Source: Pseudomonas sp. NFR16 (lineage in GTDB: Bacteria; Pseudomonadota; Gammaproteobacteria; Pseudomonadales; Pseudomonadaceae). Taken from it: a stretch of DNA of 64,000 bases. The notes under the pieces are model-generated. The model searched no databases, had not been told where the DNA came from, and worked only from the letters and a program-made list of their open reading frames with translations. The stretch lies in assembly GCF_900108875.1 (NCBI RefSeq), contig NZ_FNYJ01000009.1, positions 62,001-126,000 of the forward strand. The letters are read 5' to 3'. Positions 52,480 through 61,195 of this stretch are shown piece by piece. Numbering within the stretch: the stretch's first letter is position 1; each line of letters begins with the position of its first letter. A program made the translations under genes and the position numbers.

Positions 52480-53217
52480 TCAAAGCATGATCACGCACTG
52501 GTTGTCGAAATTCACTTCTTCACCTGGATAACCTCTCGGGTTCGACAAGAACCTGATGCCGTTAATGGTTTCGTCCACCGGCACATGAGTGTGCCCAAAA
52601 ACCCACAGGTCGATTTTCATATCCATGAACTCTTGCCAATTGTTGCCATAAGCAGCACGCAGATGCGGATGCTTGCCGTAGTCAGGGACGAAATGCATCA
52701 GTGGTGGAAAATGCGTGATCACCACCGTCTTGCCATTGAACGGTTGCTCCAACTCCTTGCGCAGCCATTCACGCGACTGCTGGGCAACTCTTCGCGTTTG
52801 CTGGGGCACCAGCGTTCGGTACTGCGGCTCAACCCGAATGACTTTGTAATCGTTCATCAGGGCGCGGGCCTCCAGCATCGCCAAGGGGGCGTTGCCCGTG
52901 CCTTCAAAATCCGCCCATCCTGTGCACCCCACAAAGCGGACACCATCCAGGGTCAGCGTGCGCTGCTCCAAGAAATGCACGTTTGAAGCGCTGGGCGAAT
53001 TCAATCGATCAAGCGTTTTGTCCCAGCTCGATTTGTAGAACTCATGGTTGCCGGCGACAAGAATCGTCGGCTTCGAAAAGTGCTCGCCTGCCCAATCGGC
53101 GCTTCGACCTTTGATGTTGATGTCGCCTGCGAGTATCGCGACGTCATAAAGGGAAGAATCGGGCAGCTCAACGGGCTCGAACTCGACGTGCAGATCCGAC
53201 ATCGCAAGGAGTCGCAT
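52480..53217 (-). CDS. Calcineurin-like metallophosphoesterase
   Basis: The 245-residue product has all metal-binding motifs of the family in order: MSDLHVEF (DxH), AILAGDIN (GDx), LVAGNHEFY (GNHE), VVITHFPPL and FGHTHVPVD (GHTH). The cytoplasmic enzyme probably hydrolyses a phosphodiester or phosphomonoester; the substrate is not predictable. It is divergent from the XRE regulator at 53335 with 117 bp between. Similar genes occur in Pseudomonas integrative elements. Confidence 0.92.
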   Translation of the reverse strand: MRLLAMSDLHVEFEPVELPDSSLYDVAILAGDINIKGRSADWAGEHFSKPTILVAGNHEFYKSSWDKTLDRLNSPSASNVHFLEQRTLTLDGVRFVGCTGWADFEGTGNAPLAMLEARALMNDYKVIRVEPQYRTLVPQQTRRVAQQSREWLRKELEQPFNGKTVVITHFPPLMHFVPDYGKHPHLRAAYGNNWQEFMDMKIDLWVFGHTHVPVDETINGIRFLSNPRGYPGEEVNFDNQCVIML

Positions 53218-53334
53218 GAGTCTTTTTACCGTATATTGAAAACTGGGAATGCATCCTTAATGAATGGTATACGCTGACGATGCTGGGCGTCAAAGCGTGG
53301 CTTCATTCTTTTCTTTTGTGAGCACATCCAAAAG

Positions 53335-53802
53335 ATGGAATTTCAGCCGACGTTAGGCCAGGTTTTGCGCGAGCTTCGGGTCGCTGCCGGCCTCACGCGT
53401 GAAGCTTGCGCCGAGGTATTGAGCAGGCCCCACCTGGCCAAAGTTGAACAGGGCCAGCAGGCCATCACGGCGATCAAGCTGCATTCCCTCTGCGAGCTCC
53501 TCGGTGTTCCGACTAGCCAGGTGCTCCTAGCGGTAGAAGCTCGTCTACGCGGCGATGACCTATCCGACTACAAGGCTGCGTGGGACGTCCAGGTGGCGAA
53601 TCATTTAGAACTCGGCCTTCTCGGTAGCACGCTCCAGGAATCTGCCGTAAGGGGCGTACGCGGAAAGCGCGCGGATGAAACCAGGGAGGCTGTGAGGAGG
53701 CTTCAGGTTGAAGGGCATGCAAAGATGGTGGTCGTACGCCAGTTGGGGGTTAGCCGATCGACGGTGGATAAGTACTGGCTTAAAAGCGAGCACGACTGCT
53801 GA
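53335..53802 (+). CDS. XRE-type regulator with extra C-terminal HTH, copy 2
   Basis: The 155-residue product has the N-terminal XRE HTH (LGQVLRELRVAAGLTREACAEVLSRPHLAKVEQGQ) and a C-terminal HTH of resolvase type (GHAKMVVVRQLGVSRSTVDKYW). The middle part is variable. It is the paralogue of the regulator at 47611. It faces the divergent metallophosphoesterase gene and is the likely regulator of it. Confidence 0.85.
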   Translation: MEFQPTLGQVLRELRVAAGLTREACAEVLSRPHLAKVEQGQQAITAIKLHSLCELLGVPTSQVLLAVEARLRGDDLSDYKAAWDVQVANHLELGLLGSTLQESAVRGVRGKRADETREAVRRLQVEGHAKMVVVRQLGVSRSTVDKYWLKSEHDC

Positions 53803-53948
53803 CACCGTCTGGGATGCAGTACCCCGCCCGAGGTTGCCAGTGGCGCTTGGCAGCACGTTTGCCAATTCAGGGCAAAACCGCGCCCCCTGGCGCACTATAG
53901 AGCGGGGCGAGGCGTTCAAGTTTCACCGATGTGAAACGGGCGCTTGGC

Positions 53949-55619
53949 TCACCCCTCACGTACTTGCCATCTTTCAACATAACCAAGAAATTCCCCATGG
54001 GGCCTACGCAGGCTTCGCCAACTATTGATGTCAGCCAGCTTATCGCGGGTTTGAGCAGTCGTGACGAGCAGGCGCCTTTTGGCACGCGAGATCCCCACGA
54101 AGAACGTACAACGGACTTCATGGGTGTCCTTGCCCCAGTAGGCCTCGTCCTCAACGCCGAGCATGATGACCGAATCAAATTCAAGGCCCTTGCTCTTGTG
54201 GACGGTCAGAATCCGGATTGACTGGTCATCCGAGAGTTGAGCGAGCGCCTTGAGCAGGTCAGGCTCCTGCTCCATTGCAGCATCAATGTATTTCTTGAGA
54301 TCGCGGATGATCTCTTTCAAGCGATCACGCGATTCGTAATCCGGTGAGAGGCCCGTCAGCAGGCTCACACCCACCATCGACAGAAACTCTTTGAGCAACG
54401 TCCACCTCTGAGCATAGTTTTTTGCGGCGAGATCCTCGGCGGCAGTCTTACGTGCCTCCTTGATGAACCGGTTCCAATCGTTTCGAACGGAACCACCATG
54501 CTCGTCATCATCCGCAGGGATGATCCGCCGCAATAACCTAGTCCATGCTTTCGGCTCCCGCGAACCATAGAGGCACAGCAGAAAGTCCACAACGACCAAG
54601 GCTACTGGCTCGGTGGTGATGTCCTGCATCTGATTTTCGTTGCGGTAGGCGATACCCAGCTCATCGAGAGCGGCGGTCAAACGGGCTGTATAGGCCTCGG
54701 GGTAGCTTCTGAGCAACACCGCGATTTCGGAGGGCGCAACGCCCTCTACGTTGATCCAGGTGTTGATCTGATCGGCCAGGCTGAAGGCCTCGTCGGTGCA
54801 GTCCTTGAAAGACTGAAGCAGGATCTCACCGCCCTCTCCGCCCAAGAGTTCTGCGGACATTTCAGAGCCGGGGTCTAGCACTTTTATGAGGTCGTTCTGC
54901 AGCCTGAGAAGCTGAGGTTGCGAGCGGAAATTGCGGTAGATGTTGAGATGGGTAGCTGCAAAATCCGCTTCAAACTTTCCAAATACGCCGTCGAGCGCGC
55001 CGGCCCAGCCCATGATTTTCTGTTTCACATCACCAACCGCAGTGATCCGGCGGGCCGTACCACCAAAAATCTTGCTGACCAGCGTGTACTGCTCGTCCGT
55101 GCAGTCCTGAAACTCATCAAGGAAGACGTCACTGTACGTCTGCCTGATGGCGTTCACCGCCATGGGATAGACGTCCAGGATTTTTAGGGCCAGCGGGATG
55201 AGAAGCCCAAATTCGGTCTGGACAGGGTGTGCCTTCCCTTTGGGCACCACTCGAAATCCCGCATCTAACGCATCGTCGCCGGTGAGAACAGGGCGAAAAC
55301 GCTCGATAATCCGCTTCGCGAAACCATGGAACGTGTAGCTGTCGAACCGGCTAGCGTAGTCGGGCCCGCATCGTCTCCACACCCGCTCTTTGAGGTTATT
55401 GCTCGCATCCACCTTGAAGGCGATGGCCAATATCCTCTTCGGGTAACGGCATGCCCCCGTGGTCAACAAGAAGTCAGCACGCTGGGCAAGCAGTTCAGAC
55501 TTCCCGGCGCCAGGGCCTGCAGTCAGCGCCACGCACCGTTTGACCTCCCTGACAGCGGCCTCCGCATTTGGCTCCAAAACGATGCCTTCGGAAGGCTTCC
55601 AGACCTTCTGAGAAATCAT
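53949..55619 (-). CDS. gajB: Gabija GajB-like UvrD/Rep-type helicase
   Basis: The 556-residue product is an SF1 helicase: Walker A ALTAGPGAGKSELLAQR (residues ~31-47), motif II DVFLDEFQDCTDEQ, motif III AVGDVKQKIMGWAGA, motif IV region NIYRNFRSQPQLLRL, motif V LTVHKSKGLEFDSVIMLG and motif VI FFVGISRAKRRLLV. It overlaps the preceding OLD-nuclease gene by 4 bp (ATGA), the usual arrangement of gajA-gajB. In Gabija, GajB senses DNA ends and stimulates GajA, which nicks and degrades phage DNA. Both genes appear intact. All motifs are present, unlike in the decayed helicase at 34309-36917. Confidence 0.88.
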   Translation of the reverse strand: MISQKVWKPSEGIVLEPNAEAAVREVKRCVALTAGPGAGKSELLAQRADFLLTTGACRYPKRILAIAFKVDASNNLKERVWRRCGPDYASRFDSYTFHGFAKRIIERFRPVLTGDDALDAGFRVVPKGKAHPVQTEFGLLIPLALKILDVYPMAVNAIRQTYSDVFLDEFQDCTDEQYTLVSKIFGGTARRITAVGDVKQKIMGWAGALDGVFGKFEADFAATHLNIYRNFRSQPQLLRLQNDLIKVLDPGSEMSAELLGGEGGEILLQSFKDCTDEAFSLADQINTWINVEGVAPSEIAVLLRSYPEAYTARLTAALDELGIAYRNENQMQDITTEPVALVVVDFLLCLYGSREPKAWTRLLRRIIPADDDEHGGSVRNDWNRFIKEARKTAAEDLAAKNYAQRWTLLKEFLSMVGVSLLTGLSPDYESRDRLKEIIRDLKKYIDAAMEQEPDLLKALAQLSDDQSIRILTVHKSKGLEFDSVIMLGVEDEAYWGKDTHEVRCTFFVGISRAKRRLLVTTAQTRDKLADINSWRSLRRPHGEFLGYVERWQVREG

Positions 55620-57571
55620 TCCGACAGCCCTTCAATCTTGGCGATCACAAAATCCGCCAGGCGATTAAGGGACGCAGGCATGGCCGCGAGAATCTGATCA
55701 TCTGTCAGTTTTGAAAGCGCTTCGATATGCGACTTTGGCTTGCTGTCGAGCTTGAAAAGCTTGTGGTAAGCGATGAAGTGCTTACGTTCTATAACGGAAT
55801 ATTGAAGGCGATCATGGTGGCTATCTCCGAGCACGGATTTGACCTGAGGCAGTTTCGGGATAACTAGGGCTTCAGGGGCCAAGCCATAAGCGTGCGGATA
55901 AGCCTTAAGCATCGAAAAATCCAGATCCATTGGTGCTGAGAAAAATACCCCAAGAGGCTCCAGCTCGGCGATGTAGGATACGTATCCGGCTTTCTTTTCG
56001 ATTTCCAGAATCTTGACATTGGAATCGTTCCAACTTGGCAGGTCTTTGATTTCATCATCTGACAAGTACAGATCATCTGGGCGATGCTTGTTAAGCTCCG
56101 TCGCGACGTATTTGATACGGCCCCATCCCCCGCCGAAACGCGCCACATCCAGATCCAACAACGTGACGTAAGGGATCTTGAGGCCACTGAGCAGCCTCCA
56201 GAAATGATTGATATGGCGACCACCCAGCGGCGCGATGGTAATGGCTGCTTCGTCGACAAGCAGGTTTTTCGCTGCGAGCAGACGGGGCAGGACGATCTCC
56301 TCACTGTCGCCCTCCCCCAGGATGACAAGGCGGGAGAAATAAACCTCTGGATAGGCCTGTACGGCCTCCCGCACGAACTTGTAGGCCTCACCCTTCTTGT
56401 TGGGTGGCATTCGAATCTTCGTCACCACCGTGCAGCGCGACTCGTCCAACCTCAGATACCTGATGGCCGAAGGATCTACGCGCCGAAGCATCGAAGGTGC
56501 ATGAGTCGCAATCAGGGCCTGGGCATCAGCGAATTTGGAGTCACCAACCAACCCTTTGAGGGATGACACGATTCGCCCCAGGTAATGAGGCGACAGGCTG
56601 TTCTCTGGCTCTTCCAGGGCCACGATGGTGAACACCGCAGGGCGGAGCTTCTCTGCGTCAAAGGAATCGTCATTGCCATGCAGCACCGCTCGCCCGACAG
56701 ACTGGGACGACAAAACCAGCGAGAGATACAGCATCGATTTTTGGCCATCACTCAGCCGTGAGAAATCGACCAGTTGCTCGCCATGACCTGGGGAGAAGGA
56801 CACCGAAAGATGCCGCAGCAGCGACTCGATTTCGTTGGCCATGAAGGTCACGCTTGGCTGCGTGAAAAACTGGCCCTTGTGGAGCTCTTTCCAAGTCTTG
56901 GTCAGACCAGCGCTGAGGCTGAGCACTGATTCATTCTGAGTCAGGCTCTGGGAGATATCTGTGGTGAGCTGCTGGATCGTCTCGCGCTGCTCCGACCAGT
57001 TCACGGCTCGCAGCAGACGTCCCAGCAAGGCGTTCGCGCCATAGGTGATGTGGTCAGCCGGATCTCGGCGAGCCGGGAGGTAGTGAACCTGGATAAAGTT
57101 TCGCTCGTCTCTGGGCACCGGGGCGGTGTCGACCGGCTCGTCATCTTCATTCACATCTAGGACGTACACGAGGCTCTGCTCGATTTCATCATCAATGCCA
57201 ATGGTCGCATCCAGGCGGTACCTGACCCGAGGTACTCCATCCGGGGTATCGAGGCGCATGTGCCCAAAGTGCGTTGGAATTGTCGGGTGCTCATTCTCGT
57301 CGTCATCGAGTTCGGGAAAGGTGAACTCCGCTTCGACCCACAACGCTCGCTGATCGGGAGCCTGCGTCTCATCATGCGGGACGAAGAAGTCCGATTTACG
57401 GAGTCGCCGCTGATTGGGGTCGAACGAAAACAGGCGGCAGAGCGCCTGGAGAGTCGCGGTCTTGCCAGAGCCGTTCGGCCCGATCAGAAATGTAAGGTCG
57501 GACAGATCAACGGTGACCGGTTCTGCACCAAACGACTGAAAACCACGGATGCGGACGAACTGAAGTTTCAA
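55616..57571 (-). CDS. gajA: Gabija GajA-like OLD-family ATPase/TOPRIM nuclease
   Basis: The 651-residue product starts with an ABC-type ATPase of OLD type: FQSFGAEPVTVDLSDLTF, Walker A LIGPNGSGKTATL (Gly31-Thr38), signature RLSDGQKSMLYLSL, Walker B FTIVALEEPENSLSP and the His switch LIATHAPSM. The C-terminal TOPRIM nuclease has LVILGEGDSEEIVLPRLL (catalytic Glu) and VTLLDLDVARFGGG (DxD). Gabija GajA has this architecture and forms a tetramer whose nicking is released when nucleotide pools drop during infection. A helicase gene overlaps its 3' end by 4 bp. It is part of a defence block next to recombinases. PARIS and other OLD systems have different partners. Confidence 0.9.
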   Translation of the reverse strand: MKLQFVRIRGFQSFGAEPVTVDLSDLTFLIGPNGSGKTATLQALCRLFSFDPNQRRLRKSDFFVPHDETQAPDQRALWVEAEFTFPELDDDENEHPTIPTHFGHMRLDTPDGVPRVRYRLDATIGIDDEIEQSLVYVLDVNEDDEPVDTAPVPRDERNFIQVHYLPARRDPADHITYGANALLGRLLRAVNWSEQRETIQQLTTDISQSLTQNESVLSLSAGLTKTWKELHKGQFFTQPSVTFMANEIESLLRHLSVSFSPGHGEQLVDFSRLSDGQKSMLYLSLVLSSQSVGRAVLHGNDDSFDAEKLRPAVFTIVALEEPENSLSPHYLGRIVSSLKGLVGDSKFADAQALIATHAPSMLRRVDPSAIRYLRLDESRCTVVTKIRMPPNKKGEAYKFVREAVQAYPEVYFSRLVILGEGDSEEIVLPRLLAAKNLLVDEAAITIAPLGGRHINHFWRLLSGLKIPYVTLLDLDVARFGGGWGRIKYVATELNKHRPDDLYLSDDEIKDLPSWNDSNVKILEIEKKAGYVSYIAELEPLGVFFSAPMDLDFSMLKAYPHAYGLAPEALVIPKLPQVKSVLGDSHHDRLQYSVIERKHFIAYHKLFKLDSKPKSHIEALSKLTDDQILAAMPASLNRLADFVIAKIEGLSE

Positions 57572-57798
57572 ATTAGATTCCTTTCCATGGGAGGTCAGCG
57601 GTGATCGAGGGTGTACGATTCAATCACAACCAGACGCTCAATTGATCCAGCGACGAATCGCCGCTCAGCTAACCCAACCGCGAGGATTGCTATGCGATCA
57701 GACGGACACGGCGGCCTCGGGCTTAGAGGCTGTCACAAAGCACTAGAAGCCGAGCCTTGTAGAAAGGGTCTGATCTGCGCAAAGAGAAGCAGTAATCG

Positions 57799-58716
57799 CT
57801 AAGCGTATGCGAGCATTTCACGGATCTTGCGTCCCCAGCTTTTATCGTGGATCAGACGCTTATGATTGTGATCGCCGTTGATGATCTCGTCTTTGGTCAG
57901 GGTCGATAGCACTTCCCAATCCTCGCCAAATTTATAGGTGGCGTTATCCAAATGCGAACTCTCTAGAAGGTAGATCCCACGCTTGATGAAGCCGAAGACG
58001 AAGTAGCCCTGGTAGCCACCACGGCCCGTGGCAAAAAAATCAGGCTCGAATCGAGTAATCTCCCTGATACGGTGCTCGATCACTCCTTGCTCTGAAGGTC
58101 GCAGACCAGCCAGGTAGGGTTTGACAATGGCCTCGGCGCTCTTCCAAGGATACTTCCCAGGGGGAAGTAAATCCCACTGCAGTTGGCGTGCCTGCACCTG
58201 TGCAATGCGCTGACGCTCAACGTCAAAGATCTCAAACTCTTGGAAGAATTCGAGCATTAGGCTTGCCAAATGAATAAGTGCTTCGGGCGATTCATCGATT
58301 TTCACCCGACGCGTCACGATGTACTCCTTCCCACCGATGAAGCTGAGAGAAAGGTGCTCCATGGGCGGACGAACGAAATCGATGGGATATACGTCCATGG
58401 TTCGGATTTGCACGCCGCTGTGATCGTTGCCATGCCAGTCTTTCCAGCTACGGTACTGAGGGACTGATTTTTTGATGAGCGGGAGATCACGCCGTTTGAC
58501 CTCCTTGCCGCGCGCATTGAATTCGCTGATTTTGCCGATTCCGGAAGGAAGGATCGTATCACCGTCTTTTTCGAGGTGAGCAATCGCCAGACGTACCTGT
58601 AGATTCTGATCGACCTTATCTCGTTCAATCACGAACAGCATTTCGCGGGCACCATGCGAGTGCGCAATGATTCGGTTCACGCTGTTGATTGACTTACCTG
58701 TAACCATCGCCTTCAT
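57799..58716 (-). CDS. Protein of unknown function upstream of Gabija genes (305 aa)
   Basis: I do not recognise this protein. It has no signal peptide or membrane segment. Notable stretches are VNRIIAHSHGAREMLFVIERD near the N-terminus, HLSLSFIGGKEYIVTRRVKID in the middle, LPPGKYPWKSAEAIVKPYL and a basic C-terminus (HNHKRLIHDKSWGRKI). It reads in the same direction as gajAB, 227 bp upstream, so it could be an added component or a separate defence gene of the block. Confidence 0.6.
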   Translation of the reverse strand: MKAMVTGKSINSVNRIIAHSHGAREMLFVIERDKVDQNLQVRLAIAHLEKDGDTILPSGIGKISEFNARGKEVKRRDLPLIKKSVPQYRSWKDWHGNDHSGVQIRTMDVYPIDFVRPPMEHLSLSFIGGKEYIVTRRVKIDESPEALIHLASLMLEFFQEFEIFDVERQRIAQVQARQLQWDLLPPGKYPWKSAEAIVKPYLAGLRPSEQGVIEHRIREITRFEPDFFATGRGGYQGYFVFGFIKRGIYLLESSHLDNATYKFGEDWEVLSTLTKDEIINGDHNHKRLIHDKSWGRKIREMLAYA

Positions 58717-58896
58717 CCCTGGATCCGGTGAGAAGAGTCAAAGGTAGCATACTGCCAGCAGATCTGAAGTGGCTGGTCGGTTGGCTAGCAGCCATATGCC
58801 AGATACGCAGCTGTGGTTACTCACGCGGTACGTCACTCAGCGGAAATGCTTGACCTGTATTCGGGTTTGATCGACTTGAGGTCATACCTTATCGGA

Positions 58897-60182
58897 TCAA
58901 AGCAAGGTCGGAGACTCCAGAAATTCCTCAACGGTTTTTGAGGGGTGCGTGGCGACTTCTTTGACAAAACCTTCATGCGCAAGCAATACCAATCTCGCGA
59001 GATCGAGGTAGTGGTTGTAGGTGGTGATCAGGTGGGTGTGACCCATCTGATCTTTGATCACCTGCATGGCAGCGGCGTCGCGTACCTCGCTCATCTACCC
59101 TTCAGCCCGTGCTTGAACCGTTGGATGAGAAAAATGGTCGGCCACCAGTGTCTGGCGTCATAGAATCGTATGGATTTTCGGATAGACGGTTCTTGTGCCC
59201 GGGCACGCTCCCGAGCCGCAACCGTTCGGCGAGAAATCATCTTTGGCGTTATAGGTATGCCTCGTGAGGATAGAAATAAAATCCAAGGTGGACAAGGCCT
59301 CCCAAACCGCTTTTCGTACAACTCTGCCCGGGGAGCGTAATATTGCTTGATATAATGGTCGTCAAGGGCCTTAAGATCAAGCTTGTGGATGACGATGGTG
59401 CGGGACTTATCACCTTTGCTTCGAGAGATATGATACTCAACAGTCGTGCCATCTATACTCATATTTTCATAAGGCATGATGTGACAGTTCAGCCCGTTAC
59501 CTAGATAAGGAAACTTGCATAAATCCATGGGCCTCATTGCCGTCCCGAGTGAAAATTTGAACATGGCAGCATAGACCGGATCCTCATAGCTCGATATCAA
59601 ACGTTTCATCTCAAGATTGGTAGGCAGGGTGTACGAGCGACTTTGAAAATGCTCTTTGTCCAAGGCCCGAACTCCGCGACCATCCAAAACAGTAAGGGCT
59701 TTCCTCTTTATGTGAGCAAGAAGCTCCTCATCTCTAAAATTCGGTTGCCAAGTTGTGTATTCGAACGATACGCAGCTGGGGTAGTCCTTCTTTCGAAGCC
59801 ACTCAAAAAAGCCGTAAACTCTCTTAGCGTCCTCCACAATAGTTTCGGTGCTAGGACTCGCCGACTGAGCAACCACGCGATCAACTTCGCGCTGAATCTG
59901 CCATTCCTTTAAATCTTGGTTATCCACCAGAGAATGATAGCTGGCAACAGGAACATTGTGATACTTCTCTAACGTTGAAAGGTATCGATAAAACAACGAT
60001 ATGACATTTGAGTACCGATTAGATGTATCGAGAGACGAACTCACGTCTTCAAGGTAAAGATTAGGATGGCTAAGCATGGTCTTCTTACCCTGGGTGACGG
60101 CGATAAGTATGTAATGCGACCTAATGCTTCGAGAATTAAAAACACTTGGATATGTGAGTATTCGCCTTTCAATAGATATCAT
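58897..60182 (-). pseudogene. Tyrosine recombinase 1, split by a frameshift before the active-site Tyr
   Basis: Frame one (60182-59091) holds an N-terminal SAM-like domain, box I LGTAMRPMDLCKFP with the catalytic Arg, and FYDARHWWPTIFLIQRF with the second Arg. It ends at TGA within GGGTAGATGAGCG. The rest, MSEVRDAAAMQVIKDQMGHTHLITTYNHYLDLARL with the His and nucleophile Tyr, continues in the next frame (59094-58897). One missing G would restore a single product. It is either a pseudogene or uses an ATGA re-initiation/frameshift to make two chains. The start at 60182 has AGGGGGA upstream. It is the last gene of the recombinase operon. Confidence 0.8.
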
Positions 60183-60183
60183 C

Positions 60184-61164
60184 TTAATCCCCCTGCTCAA
60201 CCCTGAAGACCGTTACCTTGTCGTACCCGTCCTGGATTGTGGGCAAAGGTTCTCTACCCACAGCCTTGAATTCAAAATCCGGAATTTGCCCGAATTGGAA
60301 GCCGCGCTGTGCATTAATGACCGCATCACTATCGCAGTGAGGGACATATATCTCTAGAGGGGTAGCTCCCTTGAGGGCCCGGGTGAAATCTCGGATCTCA
60401 AGGCGTGAGTATAGCGGTAAATTGATCACTACGACCGAAGCACTGTTCTTCGAGAAATTACGCTCTACAAATGTATCTAATGAACATAGAAAGCGTTCCT
60501 GGAAAATCACGACCCTGATCGTCCCTTGCCTAAGCACTTTGAGTACCCTGAGTTGCATGGCAGCAATGGCTTTTTCCTTGTGCGCCAGGTACGCCTGCTT
60601 GTCTTTACTTGAAGAGAAGTCAGCCAACGCAGCCGTCATGTCAGGCTTAAACACCTGAACCATAATGTTTTTTGCCAACGCAGGCGGTGCAGAGGATTGT
60701 GACCCAGCTGTAGCAAGTGTCAGCTCTACCTCCTTTTCGGTCAGTTCACGCTTGAGCAATTCGACATGAAGCGCTTTTTTCCGAAGTTCAGCCGTCAACT
60801 CCTTCGCACGATGAGTCAAGATATCGCTGCTCATCAATGAAGTGACGATATTTCTTTCAAAATCTTCAAATTTGGCGGATTGCCCAGATCTAACTTCCTC
60901 AAGCTCCGACTGCAGATTTCTTACAAGATTCTGCATCTGGAGTATGACTTTAAATGGATTAGAACCTTGCCTGAGAAGAAGGTCATCAACAGTACGCTGG
61001 CCAGTGACAAAGGGTTTGAGATGAAGATAAGATTTATGAAATGCCTGACGTGAAATCCCGGCCCGTTCAGAAACACTACTTACTGTTAATTTTTCTTTAC
61101 CGCCGGACAGGAAATGATCACAGATGATCGCGATAATTCTCTCCTCAGTGTCGGATGCACTCAC
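60184..61164 (-). CDS. TnpC-like accessory protein of the recombinase module
   Basis: The 326-residue product has an N-terminal HTH resembling TetR/TnpC proteins (RIIAIICDHFLSGGKEKLTVSSVSERAGISRQAFHKSY), a coiled coil (about 85-150: LQSELEEVRSGQ..., LTAELRKKALHVELLKRELTEKEVEL) and a C-terminal domain of its own. In Tn554-type elements the third gene, tnpC, is a small DNA-binding helper with HTH and coiled coil; this protein is longer. Its stop is separated by 1 bp from the start of recombinase 1 and the gene follows recombinase 2 by 31 bp. It is probably an accessory or orientation factor in the transposition module. Confidence 0.7.
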   Translation of the reverse strand: MSASDTEERIIAIICDHFLSGGKEKLTVSSVSERAGISRQAFHKSYLHLKPFVTGQRTVDDLLLRQGSNPFKVILQMQNLVRNLQSELEEVRSGQSAKFEDFERNIVTSLMSSDILTHRAKELTAELRKKALHVELLKRELTEKEVELTLATAGSQSSAPPALAKNIMVQVFKPDMTAALADFSSSKDKQAYLAHKEKAIAAMQLRVLKVLRQGTIRVVIFQERFLCSLDTFVERNFSKNSASVVVINLPLYSRLEIRDFTRALKGATPLEIYVPHCDSDAVINAQRGFQFGQIPDFEFKAVGREPLPTIQDGYDKVTVFRVEQGD

Positions 61165-61195
61165 AGTATAAGCCTCGCTGGGTTATTTATCTCAA

